A stretch of 64,000 nt of DNA from Macrosoma leucophasiata (GCA_036365455.1 JAWQUS010000020.1:7413001-7477000), one strand, 5' to 3'; shown: positions 1-14,100, counted from the first letter of the stretch. Notes: a model not told the origin generated them from the sequence alone. Made by a program: numbers and translations.

Positions 1-775
1 AGCAGCGCCTCTCCATACTCCAATACAGTACTGGAGTATTAACTCACACAGTGCTTTGTAAATCATGATTTTTACGTATGATGTAAATGAGTTTACGCAC
101 CTTTTTTGAAATATAAGAAATATGGTATTTGAACGAAAGGTTTTGGTCTATCATTACCCCTAAATATTTCGTAGCTATCGGCTATATTCGGCTCTATCTA
201 TTGTAAAGCAATTGCTGTTACACATATTATTTACCGGGTTATTCGTATTTATACAATTACTGCAGTGAATCATCAACTTTTGCATATCTGTTCTAGTAGT
301 AGTATGTGTGATGTTGAAAGCGATGAAATTAGATTTATTGGCGTTAATTGCTAGTTGGTTTTCGTGAAGCCATTGAGATAGTGCCGCCATTCCCATCTCA
401 GCAGCTTCAACTGCCTCATGCCATTTCTTTTCATGAAATATTGCTACGGTATCATCAGCATAACAAGTATAACAACATAAGTTTGGTGTTTGGGATGGTA
501 AGCCTGAGGATATCATTAATATATATTGTGAAAAGAGTCGGAGCAAGAATACTACCCTGAGTAGTAATGGGCTATTCGCAACTCCTGAGCTCACTAACTC
601 TTGTATACTGACGCCTGTTAGAAAGATAGCTTGTAAACCAGTTGTGTGAATTGCCTCTGATTCCGAGGCGTTCAAGCTTATTGACCTCCAATGATAGAAG
701 TAATATGAATGTGTCAAATAACCTCCGATGATGGATGTCAATTTCGGGGTTTCTTGGGGGATATGCATAAAATTT
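1..775 (-). pseudogene. LINE (Jockey/CR1-like) reverse transcriptase remnant
   Basis: Read on the minus strand, this encodes pieces of a non-LTR retrotransposon reverse transcriptase. The catalytic box CYADDTVAIF lies near 465-436 and is followed by a typical helix-rich stretch (residues like WHEAVEAAEMGMAALSQWL). Further downstream, at about 170-55, a second reading frame carries the thumb-region signature YLGVMIDQNLSF. The frame changes between these parts and stops interrupt it, so it is a dead fragment cut by the left window edge. The part before YADD (about 768-480) is poorly conserved. The same type of element recurs at 47.05-47.79 kb. The family call rests on the YADD box and the downstream motifs; the clade is inferred. 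Confidence 0.75.
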
Positions 776-1099
776 AAAATTATCTCAAATATTTTTTTCT
801 CGAATACTTGTCAACGTCATATTATAATTACAAAGTTTTTTTTTATTTACTAATTATTTAATGCCATTAAATATTATGTAAATAGTGCAAAATAAGGAAA
901 CGAAATTCAAACTTCCAAAACGCGCCGCCATTGGTCGAGACGAAATAACACTTAGTCTGGTGTTTTTCTAATACTATTTTTGCACTTAAGTACTATACAA
1001 TACTTGTAAGATGGCTTTTTTGCTTCTTCCATGATTTGTAGAGCAAGTAAAATTGAAAATACGTATAAAGTAAAACAAAAGTTTAGAGTAAAAAACACT

Positions 1100-1131
1100 C
1101 GACGTGTGTTGTGACGTCACAACACACGTCG
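1100..1131. repeat. Perfect 32-bp palindrome centred on TGACGTCA
   Basis: The sequence reads identically on both strands over 32 bases, with the 8-bp core TGACGTCA (a CRE/ATF-type site) at the centre at 1112-1119 and GTGTTG/CAACAC arms. It lies about 1.1 kb upstream of the DPH6 start codon. The palindrome is seen directly; binding by a bZIP factor is inference. Confidence 0.8.
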
Positions 1132-2197
1132 TCAAAATGACGGCGTTTAAAGAGCTCAAATTTACTCAATGTTTTAAATTTCACTTTTAAAAATAACTAT
1201 AATATTTTCAGGTCTATTTATAATTTTTCTACGATATATATAAGTAAATGATTAATTTAAGACGAAAAAAAAAGTCTTGAATATTCCCTATTGTGAAAGT
1301 AAGATCTTTTTTTACCATAGATTACCACTGAACATAATAACAGTCAGTGGTCTCTACTGCTTCGCGACAGGTAGGTAAATTAAGTACGTCAATTATTCAA
1401 TTTTTAAATTATAAAAAATGAGGGAATCTCTTGTTTTTACTCGAGACACTCACGAGACACCGCTCACTTGAGGAGAGGAATCACTTAATTTACTTCCCTC
1501 TTTCAAAAAAGTACCTCGCGTGACTTGAATGTCACTCGTTTAAGTTCCCTAAGTACTCTACTCAAAAGTTATGCTCGTTAAGCTATAAAATTGTAAATTA
1601 CTAATTTGCCAATCGCATACCTCGAGAAATGCGTGTAATGAAATGAAGTATTGTAGAACAAATATAAATACTTCGGGTGAATGTAAAAAGAGCTGTAATT
1701 TTTTTCAACAATTTTAAAATTCCAGGAATTCTTTCATTTTACAGCGGCGAGAGCCTCAAATACTCAAATGGCTCAAATGAGGTACCTTACAAGTGAGGTA
1801 CGCACAACTAGTCGATTCTATACGCAAAGTATTATGGCCAAAAAGTGTGGAATTTGAGATAGGAGGAAGAGGGCTAATTAATAAATCAACTAAGCAACAC
1901 TGTTTTCCACACAGGCAAAATTGACACTTGCTGAACCTTTGCGAGAGCGAAGATTTTTCTATTTTCTTTCTTCAGCAATATTGATAACAAAATAGATAAC
2001 AAGTATGCTGTTAAATAATACATTCTCGAGTAGACGGTGAAGCCGGTTGTTGCAAGAGACAACGTAGTTTCTTTGAGAATGTTGCCGTGAAAAACTACCG
2101 CGTTGTGATAGTCTTATTGTTAATTTTGCACAAAAATATTATGAATGTTATGTAACGATTGTTGATTTGTTGCCGGTGATATTACGTAGTGTTGAAG

Positions 2198-5100
2198 ATG
2201 AGGACAGTGGCGCTGATCAGCGGTGGGAAGGACAGCTGCTACAACATGATGCAGTGTGTAGCGGCCGGACACTCCATCGTCGCTCTGGCCAACCTCCAAC
2301 CCCAGCATAAAGGTTACTTTCGATACGTTCATAGATGTAGACTCTATATCTTGAGATTCACTATCTCACACTGACGATGTTGACTAAAATCCTAGTTGTA
2401 TGTGATCAATTGGTGGGTTGGCCACTAACCCACCCACCTCCACCAATCCGCATTGGAGCAGCGTGGTGGAGTAAGCTCCAGGCCTCCCCCCAAAAAGGGG
2501 AGAGACTCGTGCCCAGCAGTGGGACGTATAATGGGTTGCCATTATTATTATTATTATGTGATCAATTTGATGTGTTATACTGAGAACAACTGTCATGTCA
2601 TTGTAGTTGCTGCTTCTATTTTGTCTAATTTATCGCTGACTTGCCATATTTTGACACATAAATGTAACAGTTTATCTCTTAGATTTATTAGAAAAATTTT
2701 AGAAAAAATGGAAAGAAAAGTTTGACTTCAGGCAGGAATCGAACCTGTGACCTCAGGATAACCAGTCCAGCCATTTTACCACTAAGCTACCAAAGTCATT
2801 AGGTCAAATAAAACTGTATCACATTTTTCTTTCCATTATTTTTTAATTTCTATAAAGCCTCTAAATTATTGGCTGGTATAACCAGTGATCTATTACTTTA
2901 GTATTTAAAACTATTAATCAGATTTATGTGTGGTGTCATCAAATACATATTTTAGATGAGATGGATAGCTACATGTACCAGACTGTGGGACATCATGGCA
3001 TAGACTTATATGCAGAGGCAATGGGGCTTCCACTGTACCGACAGGTAATCTCGGGTGTTGCTGTGGACCAAGGACGCAATTACAAACCAACAGAAGATGA
3101 TGAGGTTGAAGACTTGTTTAAACTATTGTCCAGGATTAAGGTATGTTCAATAAAAAATAAACAATTTTTTATAATTTTTTACTTTTTTAATTAAATGTTG
3201 TTATATGGATACTTGTAGCACCTGGAAAGTTATAATTCTGAAGAACTGTTTCGGGTTGTAATTTTTAAGAAGCCCTTATTTTTAATTAATGTGTGGTCCC
3301 GTAATGACAGTAGCCTCAGGGGTGGCAATGCATCTGCATATTATGCTCAAGATGTCACTTACCATCCACGTGAACTGCAGGCTTGTTTGCCACCATATTT
3401 ACATAAAAAAATTATGCTAGGGATAGAGTTAACAGAATATTTAAAATGCCTAATGTAGAGAATAATTTTCCTAGAGTTGTAAGGAAGTGGTAATAAAACT
3501 TATTACTATCTGTTGAGATTTCTCTTATCATAATTACAAACAAAAACTGTGTCCCAGATAAGAAATAATGTGTCAAATCACTTTTTACTGCTTTGTTTAT
3601 CATCTCAATATAATTGTTATATTTTAGAGTGAAATGGATGTTGAGGCTGTGGCCTGCGGGGCCATATTTTCTGACTACCAAAGAATACGAGTTGAGAGTG
3701 TGTAAGTATGCATTAATTAAAAATAAAACTTCATATTGACTGTAATTACACAATTTTTTAACTTAAGATGTTTTAGATTCACCACCACTTGGTGTCACAA
3801 TAAAAAACTGCTCAGGTAGGTAGCATTTAAATACCCCTAAGAGCAAATGAATCATAAATATTTTCTTATACATATCCATATTTTGAATTATTGGTGAGGA
3901 TGAGTGTGTTGACACTCACAGTAAAAGAAAAATGTTTGTACCTCACCAATATGAATACATAGTATATAAGTATGAGATCCAGCTAAAAGATTGCTATATT
4001 AATTCACAGTGATTCAAAATAATAAAATTATAGATTGGGGGATATGGTTTAGTTAGGTTGTATTATGGCGCCCACACAAAATTGCGATGCGATTTCGTCC
4101 ATGTTCACACACAATTCAAAAGTTTTTGTTTCATCAAATGTTCAAAAATTTGTGCAACATACATAAGGAACTATTTTATGATTAATATTGGGTTATTAGT
4201 GCTGTCCTTTATCAGTATAATAGCATATTTGTAACGTTGGAAACAGCAACTAACTTGTGAACTCCTAGAATTCAAGCCCTCGATTGGCCGGTTATGTTTT
4301 GGCCACTTTTGGCCCATGTAACCTACGTATGTAATGGGTAGCGAACCTGTTGTCATAAAGAATGTTTGGCCTACAGATATTTGTTTCGGGTCTGTCTGTT
4401 AGTGTATGTGTTGTGTGTGTACAATGACACCCACAATACAGGATTATATACAGTGCGGAGCTGTGACTACCTATACGTAGCAGACCTATTTTATTTCTAT
4501 TTTTTTATTTTAAATAATATATATATCATTCTTATATAATTGTATTTTTTTTTCTGTATGATATTGTTCTAGGTGTCAAAGGCTTGGTCTAGTGTCTCTT
4601 GCGTATTTATGGAGGAGAAATCAGAAGGAATTGCTACAGGAAATGATAGCAAGTGGCATTGAAGCTATTATTATTAAGGTACAACTCTTTCTTTCTTGTG
4701 TGATTTTCTATTAAAAACTACCAATGATTTACGAAAAAATTCTGGCAAGTTCCTTAAATTAAGTTGTACAAATATTTTTAAAAGGTGGCATAGGAAACAC
4801 CTGGAATATTGTCTCGAGGGCCTTTAGAACATTTTCCGCATTCTTAAAATATTTTTACCTCTAGAATAAAATACATGTTATTTCCTTCCTTCTTGCAGTA
4901 AACACTAAATGACCATTACTATTGCTGGTAACCATTTAGTATTTTACTTGAAACTTTAACTTTTTATTCCATTAAGAATTATTTACTGGCGTTGGGTTGT
5001 GACGACCCCACCGCCCACTAGCGGAAGAATTTTTTTCTACTGAAAGAGAATTCTTCCGCAAATGTAATCTAGTCAACCGTACAATGGCTGTCAAACCATT

Positions 5101-8100
5101 CCAATAGGACGGTAGTAAATATAACAACGCGTGATGGGCAGCAGCGTCCCGCGATAAAACTATCGTCACTGCAATCGCCAATCCGCCTGCCATGCGTGGC
5201 GATTATGGCATATGGCCCCCTAATGACACACGACACCTTTGTGGGCGTCTTTGGGAAGGCTTTGTCCAGTAGGGCACGTCATTTGGCTGTAGTGATAAAG
5301 AAATATTTTATTTTATAAGTTCCGGAAAATGTTCGAAGTTCTTAAGATAATATTCCAAAGATGTTTCACCTAGAACTTTTTATACGTACAAATCTCGCCA
5401 TGATTCTTTCTATACAATCTCTTGGACAATGCTTGAAGCGCGCATGGCCCAGCGGCTGGTGTAGATCGGAAGCGATCTGCTCGGTTAAGCACTACGGGCG
5501 CGGTTGGGTAGTGTGATGGGTGACCGCTAGTGGCAAATTAAATGCGCGTTTCCGTGCTTCGGAGGGCACGTTAAGCCGTCGGTCTCGGTTGCTATCGATG
5601 GATAGCAGTCGTTAAACCTTGTCGGAGGCCTTATGGGCGGTTTGAAAACATCCGACAGTGGGTTGGCCACTAACCCACCCACCTCCACCAATCCGCATTG
5701 GAGCAGCGTGGTGGAGTAAGCTCCAGGCCTCCCCCAAACAGGGGAGAGACTCGTGCCCAGCAGTGGGACGTATAATGGGTTGCCATTATAATCTCTTGGA
5801 ATGTACTTTCTTAACATTTAATATTGATATATTAACAGGTGGCCGCATTAGGTTTGGACCCAAGGATACACTTAGGAATGACGATACGAGACATACAACC
5901 TCATTTGCTAGTCATACACGAGAAATATGGGATTAATGTTTGCGGGGAGGGTGGGGAGTACGAGACTTTTGCGCTCGACTGCCCACTATTCAGAAAAAAA
6001 CTAGTTTTGTAAGTTCAATTTGTGTTTCAAGTTATCATTTAGTTTTAAGCGCCATATGTCATGAAAATAGACATGAATGTATCAATAGTGTAATGATAAT
6101 GATATTTTTATTCTTATTTTACGTAGTGCATCTACAAGTTAAATTTAACTAGGTTAGGTTTTGGCTTTTGTCATAGACTTAACAATGCCTCTGTACAGTA
6201 TTAAAAGATATGGGTTGCGGATAATCTATACTTATAATAAATCTGTAGAAGTGTAAATTCTGTACATTAAAAATATTGAAAAAATAAATACCAGGGGATG
6301 TTACTAGATCGATATCGAACACAAATATGTGATTAGAAAAATTTTTGTCTGTCTGTCTGTTTGTTCAAGCATCACATAAAAACTACTGGTCCGATTACAA
6401 TGAAACTTGGTATGATTATACTTTAACCTATGGCGCACAACACTGGGTACTTTTATCCTGGAAAAATGTCTGTTTGTTTGTGTGTTTGTGCACGCTAATA
6501 TTAGAAACGACTTATTCGACTTGCGGTTTACACTAATATATTGTGGTAAGTTTCACTTAACATTTAGTGTTTGTTTCATGTGAATCGGTTCAGAAATAAA
6601 AAGCTATGTTAATTTAAAGAATCGTATCGAATATTTTTAAGCTATTCTGTATCTTAGTTCTATCTTTTAGGGAGTTTCGTACCTAATAGGTAAAAACCAA
6701 CCCTTCGGATAACTAATCCTCCGCTGTCTGTCTGTCTGTCTGTCCGTCCATCTGTCTGTCACCAGGCTGTATCTCATAAATAGTGATAGCTAGAAAGCTA
6801 ACATTTTCACAAATTATGTATTTCTGTTACTGCTATAATGTAGACGCTTAAAATTTTTAGGTCTTATGTTGTATTGCAGCTTCCATAATAAATCTATATA
6901 TGTACATACAAATAAATAAAATTGGAGTGTCTGTTTGTAATATTAAAATAACCGCTTTTTACTAAACGCATATGTAAGTATACACGGTACATATACCAAA
7001 ACAATATTTTTTACAATTTTTGTCTGTCTGTCTGTCTGTTTGTCGGGGCTAATCTTGGGAACGGCTTGACCGATTTTGACGGGACTTTCACTGGCAGATA
7101 GCTGATGTGATAAGGAGTAACTTACGCTACTTTTATACTAGCTGCGCCCACAACTTGGTCCGGGTAGATACTGAACAATCATACTTTTTCTCACGAAGAC
7201 GAAGTCGCGGGCACAGCTAGTAAAAAAATGAACATCTAATTGGTTTGTTATCATGATACATGTTATAGATAAACTTCCGTTCGTTTTATTTACTGTCCCA
7301 ATTGGTAATATGGCAAGGCGGTCCGATGAACTAGAGCATCTGTGCAGTGGCGGACTAAGGTCATCAGAGGCCCGGGGTGGCATTTGGTATATAAAAAAAA
7401 CTACTTTGGCCCTGCGTGCCCTCTAAGAATCTCTTCCACTTAATCCACATAAAAGATTGGAAGGACGCGCGAGCAATAACAAGGACATTTTCCTCCATAG
7501 CCTTATGAGGTAAACCTGGCCTGAGTTGCACCAAGATATTTGTTAAACATTTTACATCCTTCTCTAACTTGAAGAAATGTGTTAAAGTTAGAGAAGGATG
7601 TGAAATATTACAATAACTTTAACAAATGTCTTGGTGCAATCCAGGCTTAGGGGGGCTCCGCCCCCGGACCCCCCGCAACCCGGAGTAAATACGATGTAAA
7701 TACGGCGGTAGCTACAAAAGCTACGAAGAACGCACGAGCAAAAATAAAACGACATTTCCCTGCGTAAGTTCTGAAAATATCTTCATTTGGTGTAAAACTT
7801 TCATGATTCAAAATTCGTGCGGCTTGGGAACAACACTGGTCAAGCGACCAGTCAACCTTTGGAGGCACTTAGAATCGGAGGCCCATGGCGGACCGCCCCC
7901 GCCTTAGTCCTTCACACTGCATCTGCGTAAACACGTGTTGTTTTTTCTACATGTCTAAATTCCTTGCAAAGTTTTTATTATTAACATAATTCTCTGTTCG
8001 CCAGAGACCAAAAGGAGTTGGTGATACATTCTGAAGATCCAGTCGCCGCGGTCGGCTACTTAAACCTGAAACTCCATTTGCAACCAAAAGATAATTTCGA

Positions 8101-11100
8101 CGGCACAATCAAACTACCTCCAACTGTGAAGAACTCATTAGATTTTGTAAACGATTTGAGTGATACTGTGTTTAGCGATATAAGCGATATAGAAGTTAGT
8201 GAAAGTGAGATCGAGTCTATTGAAAAGTTAGAGAAGGAACAGAAGAAAAAGCAGAACGAATTGAATCCATTGCTCACTTATTCTGGAGATAGAGTCGACG
8301 GTTCTGACGGTGTTGATGGACAACACGATAGCATAGACAGTACCGATGATGGTTATGATTACGACGAAGTGAATAACGAGAATGAGAGGCATCCGGTTTT
8401 AGACCACAGTTCCATTTGCGGGAATAGACAAGGCTGGTACTTCATCGGCGGTATTGTAGGCGAGGGCGTTGATACCGCGGACGCTACAGAGGTCGCTATG
8501 AAAAAACTTATTAGTAGGTAAACTTTTGCAAGAACTTTATTATTTTTGTTGTTTCTAAATTGCTTATTGCTTAATTTCATGATTCGGTCTTTAAGGATTT
8601 AAAAAAAAAAATATTGTATTGTCATCAGTCTAGTACCTACTGCGTATAGTTTTCGCCTTAGCAGATAAATGCGATAATGAGAAGTAATATTGTTCATCCA
8701 TACCACATTTGAAATACTGCACGATGAATCATCAACATTCTCTTTGTTATCTCGTGAATTGTTTTTGTTGTTTATATAATACCTTTTTTATTTTTTTAAA
8801 GAAATGAAAGAAAAATTTGACTTCAGGCGAGGCTCGAACTCGCGACCTACTGGGAATCTAGTCCAGCCGCTCTTCCAATTGAGCTACTGAAGCCCTGCCC
8901 GATTTGTCGAATTTTTCCTTCACATCTATTGCATTGGTTTATGGTACCAGTAGCGCCATCTATTACCAACTATGCTAGTTAGGCAACCGATATAATAGAC
9001 TTTTCAGTTTATTGAATATCGTAAAGAAGTCGCTTTTACCCTTAATAATTGTTTTATATTATTTCGCATTAACACATGCTTGTGAAATATATTTTTATTT
9101 TTTTAAAGAAATGAAAGAAAAATTTGACTTCAGGCGAGGCTCGAACTCGCGACCTACTGGGAATCTAGTCCAGCCGCTCTTCCAATTGAGCTACTGAAGC
9201 CCTGCCCGATTTGTCGAATTTTTCCTTCACATCTATTGCATTGGTTTATGGTACCAGTAGCGCCATCTATTACCAACTATGCTAGTTAGGCAACCGATAT
9301 AATAGACTTTTCAGTTTATTGAATATCGTAAAGAAGTCGCTTTTACCCTTAATAATTGTTTTATATTATTTCGCATTAACACATGCTTGTGAAATATATT
9401 TTTATTTTTTTAAAGAAATGAAAGAAAAATTTGACTTCAGGCGAGGCTCGAACTCGCGACCTACTGGGAATCTAGTCCAGCCGCTCTTCCAATTGAGCTA
9501 CTGAAGCCCTGCCCGATTTGTCGAATTTTTCCTTCACATCTATTGCATTGGTTTATGGTACTAGATTCCCAGTAGGTCGCGAGTTCGAGCCTCGCCTGAA
9601 GTCAAATTTTTCTTTCATTTCTTTAAAAAAATAAAAATATATTTCACAAGCATGTGTTAATGCGAAATAATATAAAACAATTATTAAGGGTAAAAGCGAC
9701 TTCTTTACGATATTCAATAAACTGAAAAGTCTATTATATCGGTTGCCTAACTAGCATAGTTGGTAATAGATGGCGCTACTGGTACCATAAACCAATGCAA
9801 TAGATGTGAAGGAAAAATTCGACAAATCGGGCAGGGCTTCAGTAGCTCAATTGGAAGAGCGGCTGGACTAGATTCCCAGTAGGTCGCGAGTTCGAGCCTC
9901 GCCTGAAGTCAAATTTTTCTTTCATTTCTTTAAAAAAATAAAAATATATTTCACAAGCATGTGTTAATGCGAAATAATATAAAACAATTATTAAGGGTAA
10001 AAGCGACTTCTTTACGATATTCAATAAACTGAAAAGTCTATTATATCGGTTGCCTAACTAGCATAGTTGGTAATAGATGGCGCTACTGGTACCATAAACC
10101 AATGCAATAGATGTGAAGGAAAAATTCGACAAATCGGGCAGGGCTTCAGTAGCTCAATTGGAAGAGCGGCTGGACTAGATTCCCAGTAGGTCGCGAGTTC
10201 GAGCCTCGCCTGAAGTCAAATTTTTCTTTCATTTCTTTAAAAAAAATAAAAATATATTTCACAAGCATGTGTTAATGCGAAATAATATAAAACAATTATT
10301 AAGGGTAAAAGCGACTTCTTTACGATATTCAATAAACTGAAAAGTCTATTATATCGGTTGCCTAACTAGCATAGTTGGTAATAGATGGCGCTACTGGTAC
10401 CATAAACCAATGCAATAGATGTGAAGGAAAAATTCGACAAATCGGGCAGGGCTTCAGTAGCTCAATTGGAAGAGCGGCTGGACTAGATTCCCAGTAGGTC
10501 GCGAGTTCGAGCCTCGCCTGAAGTCAAATTTTTCTTTCATTTCTTTAAAAAAATAAAAATATATTTCACAAGCATGTGTTAATGCGAAATAATATAAAAC
10601 AATTATTAAGGGTAAAAGCGACTTCTTTACGATATTCAATAAACTGAAAAGTCTATTATATCGGTTGCCTAACTAGCATAGTTGGTAATAGATGGCGCTA
10701 CTGGTACCATAAACCAATGCAATAGATGTGAAGGAAAAATTCGACAAATCGGGCAGGGCTTCAGTAGCTCAATTGGAAGAGCGGCTGGACTAGATTCCCA
10801 GTAGGTCGCGAGTTCGAGCCTCGCCTGAAGTCAAATTTTTCTTTCATTTCTTTAAAAAAATAAAAATATATTTCACAAGCATGTGTTAATGCGAAATAAT
10901 ATAAAACAATTATTAAGGGTAAAAGCGACTTCTTTACGATATTCAATAAACTGAAAAGTCTATTATATCGGTTGCCTAACTAGCATAGTTGGTAATAGAT
11001 GGCGCTACTGGTACCATAAACCAATGCAATAGATGTGAAGGAAAAATTCGACAAATCGGGCAGGGCTTCAGTAGCTCAATTGGAAGAGCGGCTGGACTAG

Positions 11101-14100
11101 ATTCCCAGTAGGTCGCGAGTTCGAGCCTCGCCTGAAGTCAAATTTTTCTTTCATTTCTTTAAAAAAATAAAAATATATTTCACAAGCATGTGTTAATGCG
11201 AAATAATATAAAACAATTATTAAGGGTAAAAGCGACTTCTTTACGATATTCAATAAACTGAAAAGTCTATTATATCGGTTGCCTAACTAGCATAGTTGGT
11301 AATAGATGGCGCTACTGGTACCATAAACTAATGCAATAGATGTGAAGGAAAAATTCGACAAATCGGGCAGGGCTTCAGTAGCTCAATTGGAAGAGCGGCT
11401 GGACTAGATTCCCAGTAGGTCGCGAGTTCGAGCCTCGCCTGAAGTCAAATTTTTCTTTCATTTCTTTAAAAAAATAAAAATATATTTCACAAGCATGTGT
11501 TAATGCGAAATAATATAAAACAATTATTAAGGGTAAAAGCGACTTCTTTACGATATTCAATAAACTGAAAAGTCTATTATATCGGTTGCCTAACTAGCAT
11601 AGTTGGTAATAGATGGCGCTACTGGTACCATAAACCAATGCAATAGATGTGAAGGAAAAATTCGACAAATCGGGCAGGGCTTCAGTAGCTCAATTGGAAG
11701 AGCGGCTGGACTAGATTCCCAGTAGGTCGCGAGTTCGAGCCTCGCCTGAAGTCAAATTTTTCTTTCATTTCTTTAAAAAAATAAAAATATATTTCACAAG
11801 CATGTGTTAATGCGAAATAATATAAAACAATTATATAATACCTTGTTTGAAGATTTGGACATGTCGCGATAGTAATATATGCAATACTTTCAAGGCTTTT
11901 TTATGTACATTCAAATATTGTTGATAGTCAGTTAGTCATAGAGGGTGGATGTACGGTTGAAAATCTTATAAAATGACCATTGTAACAAAAATGAAATATA
12001 AGGGTCTATTTATAATGGAGTAAATGGCAAGGGCTAAATCACTATCCTGCAGTAGCTTAAGGAAGTAAAATGCAAATCCGACCTAAATTCCAAACTCTAT
12101 GGGGTTTCTTAGTGGGAAAATCTCTTCTAACTGAAATTCATGTAGTAGTTTTACACATATCATTTTTTACGTGAGTAATATGTAAAAATACTGAAAACAA
12201 TTCGAAACATTGATTATTGTTACTAAAAGAGATGTATTTTTCAGATTTTCTCGATTCTATGAATCTGGAATTACCAGACGTATGTTCAGTGAACATTTAC
12301 ATGAGGGATATGAGTCAATATGGGCCCCTGAATGCTGTATACGTTAGGACCTTCAGCTTCCCCAATCCTCCGACACGGGTGTGTGTGGAGGTTCCTTTGC
12401 CGAAGAATGTTGGCCTTATTTTAGACGCTGTAAGTAAATGGTGTAATACAAGGACGTATTGGTATACTGTTATACCGTATTCCTATAAATGTAATCTGCA
12501 TGGGGAACGAATTCGACACGACGCGACGCTGCGAACGCGACGAATGCTATCAATTCATACCCTTGGGTGAGACGCGTCTTAATGCTTATATTTGTCGCCG
12601 ACTACACGCGATACCACGAACTACGAGCAAAATTGTACTGTACTTCTACATCATTCGAGAAGTAATGATCAGAATAACTTAGAACATTCGTCGCGTCGTA
12701 TTCAGGGTGTCCACATTCTGGAAAGTCAGGGAAAGGTCAGGGAAGCTCAAGGTGGTCAGGGTAAGTCAGTGAAATCGAAGAGCTAACTGGAAAGTCAGGG
12801 AAAATTGAGATTTGTTAACATTTTTTCCCAGTGATTTTAAAATAAGGGAACTAATTTGCTCTATGCTGCTGCTAAATGCTCTGGTCTAGTCTAATGCTTA
12901 ATCCAGACCATAGTAGCATTTTTTCCAGGTTTAGAGTAATCTATGTTACGATTTTTTCGTCATAATTCGATAACTCTTGTTCAGTTTGAAATAAATAAAT
13001 ATTTATCACAATGAATAAATATTTATTTCATAGAGTGAACTATTGTGACTATGTAATTGGATTAATTAGACATGTTTATTTTTTTCAAGATTGGGAGTGA
13101 ACTATATTATGATTTTTTTTGTCTTAACTAGGTTACTCCATTTTAATTTTTATTGTCTAACAGATTTTTCCTGTTCCTAACCTGAGAATAAAATATACCT
13201 TTACAGTGTTAAAATGAGTGCTGTTTAGGTAACAGGAACAGTGTATAGGTATTTAATAAAATGTGGCTAGATCCCAAAATCAGTTAAGAATTTTATCAAT
13301 GGCTTAGTGATAACGCAGATAGATGATCGAGGATTAGCATATTGTAAAGTCCTTCAAACTCAGTACATCTCATTTTTTCAAAGCTTATAAGCAATTTTTA
13401 AGTTAGGCAGAGGCGGCTCTTGACGTTTTTTAGTGGAGGTTCAAAGGTTCTTTCTTCTTTCTTTTTTCTAAAAGAAAAACTGCAAAATATTGACGAATCC
13501 GATAGTTTTGTTTGTACATGTACATAAAACTACCCGGCACTAGCCGGCGCCGCGGTTCGGCAATGTCACGTGATCACGTGTGAGCGGCGCTCCGCATTGG
13601 CTAATTTCTCATACGAGATGTTCTGTTTCACGCGCCGGCCTGAGTCGATGTTTCCCTTTCGCACTAATTGAATACAGAGCTAGGAATTGTACTACACTTC
13701 GTTTCCTAAGAGCTCGAGATCACACTCGAGCTCGATTACCACCACCGCATTATAATGAGTATACTTGCTGCTAAGTGATAGTGGTAATGTACGGTGATAG
13801 AGCTTGAATGATAGAGCTCGCAGGCACGCAAATATTATGCTAATAATATGGGTAGGTATGCAGATAGCCTTAAATGATGGGTGTAAATTTTGTGGTTTCT
13901 TGGGGTGTTGATTACGAAAATGACATCTTTTTTTGAATCCAAGATGGCGGACATAATGATTTTTCCAAATTGTATCCGTTTTCAGATCCAAGATGGCAAA
14001 CAGACTTTTTTTTTCAAAATATGATATGAGTATCAATTTTGAGATTTCATGCGGTGCTGATTACGAAAATGACATCTTTTTGATCCAAGATGGCGGACAG

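Noticed and set aside
5475..5560. 5S rRNA gene
   Set aside because: Only part of 5S is similar; the ends are wrong and a SINE body and tail follow.
6345..6536. 63-aa Cys-rich plus-strand frame
   Set aside because: It lies wholly in a (TGTC)n interspersed repeat.
9012..9197. A bona fide tRNA gene cluster with assigned amino acid
   Set aside because: The anticodon arm is irregular and the family has a dispersed SINE relative at 21.1 kb, so I do not assign an isotype.
8786..11560. A 61-codon open frame repeated in most units of the 307-bp array
   Set aside because: It runs through the tRNA-like sequence antisense, has no family match, and is repeated only because the DNA is.
8786..11831. CRISPR-like array
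   Set aside because: The 307-bp units are identical throughout with no unique spacers, switch orientation and carry tRNA-like folds in a eukaryotic intron.
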